Positions 4,424-6,424 of a DNA stretch of 6,424 bases are shown here, one piece after another. The stretch's first letter is position 1; every line of letters begins with the position of its first letter. The stretch comes from Candidatus Aciduliprofundum sp. JdFR-45. Lineage in GTDB: Archaea; Thermoplasmatota; Thermoplasmata; Thermoplasmatales; JdFR-45. The position numbers were made by a program, and so were the translations under genes. The notes below the pieces were generated by a model, which saw only the letters and a list, made by a program, of their open reading frames with translations, was not told the origin of the DNA and ran no database searches. Location: assembly GCA_002011395.1 (NCBI GenBank), contig MTNG01000059.1, positions 1 through 6,424 of the forward strand. Reading direction: 5' to 3'.

Positions 4424-6424
4424 TCACCGCATCAATCCCTCCGCCCTCCTGAGGAGCGCCGCATAATAGGGCGAGTTCATGGACGAGAGCGCGGACTGGA
4501 ATCCCTCCCAATCGCCTTTCAGGAGCGAGGCCAGACCTGCGGTGAACCGCCTGAGATCCGGGTTTAGGGGTTTGCCCGATGAGAGCGCCTCTTCCAGCGC
4601 CTCCACAGCTTTCCCGCTGCCCTTCAGCCCGGCGACGTACAACAGCAGCGCATCGTCCTCCCCCTCTATTTCCCCATCCGACAAATCCTCTGTCCGTTCA
4701 CCCCTCCACACGCCCGCGGCTTTGAGGCGAAAACGCGCGCTTCTGATCATCTCCTCGTCCCGCATCTCCTCCGCCAGGAGCAAGGCCTCCCGTGCCATCT
4801 CCACGGCCCTGTCGTCCTCCCCCCTCACGCTGTGGAGGAGCGAGAGGGTCACGCGGACGAAGCAGCGACCTGCGGTGAAGCCGATGTCCTCAAAGGTCGT
4901 TAGCGCCTCTCTCCCGTGCTCCTCCGCCTCCGGGTACCTGCCCAGGAGCATGTTCGTGTAAAGAAGTCCGTGGCGGGCAAAGCCCAGCCCTTCCAGGTCG
5001 TGTATTCTCTCCTTTATGTCCATTATCTCGGCGAACATGCTGAGCGCCTTTTCGTATTCTCCCTGTGATGTGAGGAGCTCCGCGAGGTTGATCATGACCA
5101 GCGACATCCCCCTCAGGTCGTTCATGGCCCTCTCGTATTCAAGGGCCCTCTCGTAGTACTCTTTTCCCTTCACAACGTCACCCCTGCCCACGTATATGAT
5201 CGCCACGTTGTTGCATGCGGCGGACATCCCTGCGAGGTCGCCAATCCTTTCGGCTATTTCAAGCGAGCGGAGGTAGTACTCCTCCGCGCCCTTATCATCG
5301 CCCACGTAGCTCCTCAGGATCCCGTAAAACCTGTATAGGTATATGCGCTCTTTCTCCGTCAGGTCCGTGGTGAGGTGCGGCTCCACGAGGGATATGGCGC
5401 CCTGCACATCTCCGAATTTCATGAGCACTGTGGCCCTCTGCATATCAAGGTGAAAGGCACCCTCCTCACCGACGGAGTCCCTGAACTCCTCTATGAGGTC
5501 CAGAACCTTTTTGTACAGTCCCTGCCGCATATACGTGGATGCTATCGTTTTAAAAACCTCAAGGCGCTGAGCAGGCGTGGTGGCGTACTTGAGCGCCTCC
5601 CTCGCGTCCCTTTCAGCGGCTTCAACCTTCCCGGTGACGTTTTCCGCCCCTGCCTTTCTGATCAGGAAGTAGAAGAGGTCCTCCGCCTCGCGCGCCACCT
5701 CCGCCCCCATGGAGGCGAGTTTGCGCATCTCCAGCATGGAGTGCAGGCGCTCCGCCCTCTCCACGGCCGCCCGTATGAAGGGAAGCGCTTTATCACCCTT
5801 CCCCGCGAGGTAGTAGTGGTATGCGATGTCCTCCACATCGCCCCTCATCTCCTCCAGCACGCGCGCCACCGCCCCGTGGTAGGCCCTCCTCTGATACCCT
5901 TTGAGCGATGAGTACAGGGCGTTCCTGTAGAGGCGGTGGTTGAATTTGAACCCCTCCTCTGTGCTCTCCACCACCCCCGCCTCCTCGGCCGCCTCCACCG
6001 CCATGGCGAGTTTGACCTCGCTCATCTCAAGGACGCGCGCCAATGTTTCAAAGTTCACGGCGTCTCCTATCACGCTGGCGGCCCGGAGCACCGAGCGGAC
6101 GTCGGGCGGCAGCGATGATATCTTCTCCTCCACGACGGCCTCCAGCGAACCCGGCGCCCTCCACTCGTAGAGCTCCTCGGAATGCAGGGTGTACCTCCCG
6201 CCCCGCTTTCTTATGATGCCGTCCGCCTCCATGGCGCTGAGATACTCCACGGCCAGCAGCGGGACACCGCCCGTTCTGCCCTCCAAGACCTCCGCGAGCG
6301 TTCGCGCCCAGGAAACAGGGCCGTACCTTTCCTCTATGAGTTCCACGAGGTCATCCACGCCCATGGGCGGGAGGACCACGACGGCATCTCTGTGGTCCTC
6401 AACGAAGCGCATAAATGCCGGGTG
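4424..6424 (-). CDS. STAND-type ATPase / TPR-repeat regulator, C-terminal part (N-terminus outside the window)
   Basis: The frame is open to the right edge (reading H-P-A-F-M...), so 666 C-terminal residues are visible and the P-loop ATPase core lies beyond the window. Numbering here starts at the first visible codon. Residues 1-60 resemble the end of an AAA_16/STAND ATPase module (VVVLPPMGVDDLVELI, then EGRTGGVPLLAVEYL, like the GNPFFVEEL helix of such proteins). Residues 60-215 match the winged-helix/helical arm that follows it: a GIIRKRGGRYTL wing, LPPDVRSVLRAASVIGD, LEEAGVV-like AAEEAGVV, and FNHRLYRNALYSSL, like the F.H.L.REA.Y block of ATPases related to MalT and adenylate-cyclase-associated regulators. 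Residues 287-558 are TPR repeats, several exactly 40 residues apart; an acidic linker (575-591) and one or two more helical pairs end the protein. No membrane segment is visible. Such proteins sense ligands or partners and signal by ATP-dependent switching; the ligand and output here are unknown. Confidence 0.85.
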   Translation of the reverse strand, partial: HPAFMRFVEDHRDAVVVLPPMGVDDLVELIEERYGPVSWARTLAEVLEGRTGGVPLLAVEYLSAMEADGIIRKRGGRYTLHSEELYEWRAPGSLEAVVEEKISSLPPDVRSVLRAASVIGDAVNFETLARVLEMSEVKLAMAVEAAEEAGVVESTEEGFKFNHRLYRNALYSSLKGYQRRAYHGAVARVLEEMRGDVEDIAYHYYLAGKGDKALPFIRAAVERAERLHSMLEMRKLASMGAEVAREAEDLFYFLIRKAGAENVTGKVEAAERDAREALKYATTPAQRLEVFKTIASTYMRQGLYKKVLDLIEEFRDSVGEEGAFHLDMQRATVLMKFGDVQGAISLVEPHLTTDLTEKERIYLYRFYGILRSYVGDDKGAEEYYLRSLEIAERIGDLAGMSAACNNVAIIYVGRGDVVKGKEYYERALEYERAMNDLRGMSLVMINLAELLTSQGEYEKALSMFAEIMDIKERIHDLEGLGFARHGLLYTNMLLGRYPEAEEHGREALTTFEDIGFTAGRCFVRVTLSLLHSVRGEDDRAVEMAREALLLAEEMRDEEMIRSARFRLKAAGVWRGERTEDLSDGEIEGEDDALLLYVAGLKGSGKAVEALEEALSSGKPLNPDLRRFTAGLASLLKGDWEGFQSALSSMNSPYYAALLRRAEGLMR
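4751..5566 (-). repeat. TPR array coded within the ATPase/TPR gene
   Basis: About seven helix-turn-helix units in residues 287-558 of the visible protein. Four consecutive units begin with DLAGMS, DLRGMS, DLEGLG and FTAGRC at exactly 40-residue spacing, and each carries the TPR pattern (for example GRGDVVKGKEYYERALEY, SQGEYEKALSMFAEI, LLGRYPEAEEHGREAL). The first two units (near 287-356) are shorter, closer to 34-36 residues. The 40-residue spacing is typical of TPRs in MalT- and LGN-like signalling proteins, which form a superhelix that binds peptides or partner proteins. Confidence 0.8.

Noticed and set aside
4357..4452. Plus-strand mini-ORF of 31 codons across the intergenic region
   Set aside because: It has no SD or promoter signal and runs into the 3' end of the ATPase/TPR gene on the opposite strand.
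3503..4567. Plus-strand open frame of 354 codons opposite the GTPase gene
   Set aside because: It is antisense to a gene with intact G motifs, runs across that gene's promoter, and its translation has no recognisable domain. Long open antisense frames are expected from GC-rich codon use.
1..6424. Search for tRNA or rRNA genes, CRISPR arrays, insertion sequences, integrases and toxin-antitoxin pairs
   Set aside because: None seen on either strand. Nearly all bases are covered by housekeeping or signalling genes, and the only gaps are 36 and 132 bp.

Overview
The window reads as a stretch of archaeal chromosome with every supported gene on the minus strand. The archaeal signs are a class I (archaeal-type) CCA-adding enzyme, a nascent polypeptide-associated complex protein with a C-terminal UBA domain, deoxyhypusine synthase, an archaeal/eukaryotic-type tyrosyl-tRNA synthetase, TATA-box promoters, and Shine-Dalgarno (SD) sequences of the GGTGA / GAGGTGAT kind that pair with the archaeal 16S rRNA 3' end. 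A Ras/Rab-like GTPase next to a STAND-type ATPase with TPR repeats would fit a GC-rich euryarchaeon, possibly Thermoplasmatota. That placement is a guess, because no rRNA or other phylogenetic marker was compared.

Layout, read in the direction of transcription (right to left): (1) 6424-4424, the C-terminal 666 residues of a large STAND-type ATPase/TPR protein whose nucleotide-binding end lies beyond the window; (2) 4423-4292, a 132-bp intergenic region with a TATA box and an SD; (3) 4291-3488, a small Ras/Rab-like GTPase with a C-terminal extension of about 95 residues; (4) 3487-3452, a 36-bp gap holding a second TATA box; (5) 3451-1, a tightly packed cluster tyrS - dys - nac - cca in which each stop codon overlaps the next start by 1, 8 and 4 nt. 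The cca gene runs off the left edge, lacking roughly its last 60 residues.

The four-gene cluster is a translation-support operon: it charges tRNA-Tyr, begins hypusine formation on aIF5A, escorts nascent chains at the ribosome exit, and builds or repairs tRNA 3' CCA ends. Its first gene appears to be leaderless: a TATA box centred about 25 nt before the second in-frame ATG puts the transcription start on that ATG, and the N-terminus matches archaeal TyrRS from there. The ATPase/TPR protein and the GTPase look like signalling components. Their adjacency suggests a link, but they do not overlap and the GTPase has its own promoter.

Nothing mobile, no CRISPR array, no RNA gene and no clear defence or biosynthetic system was seen. 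The least explained parts are the GTPase C-terminal extension and the possible ATPase/GTPase pair.
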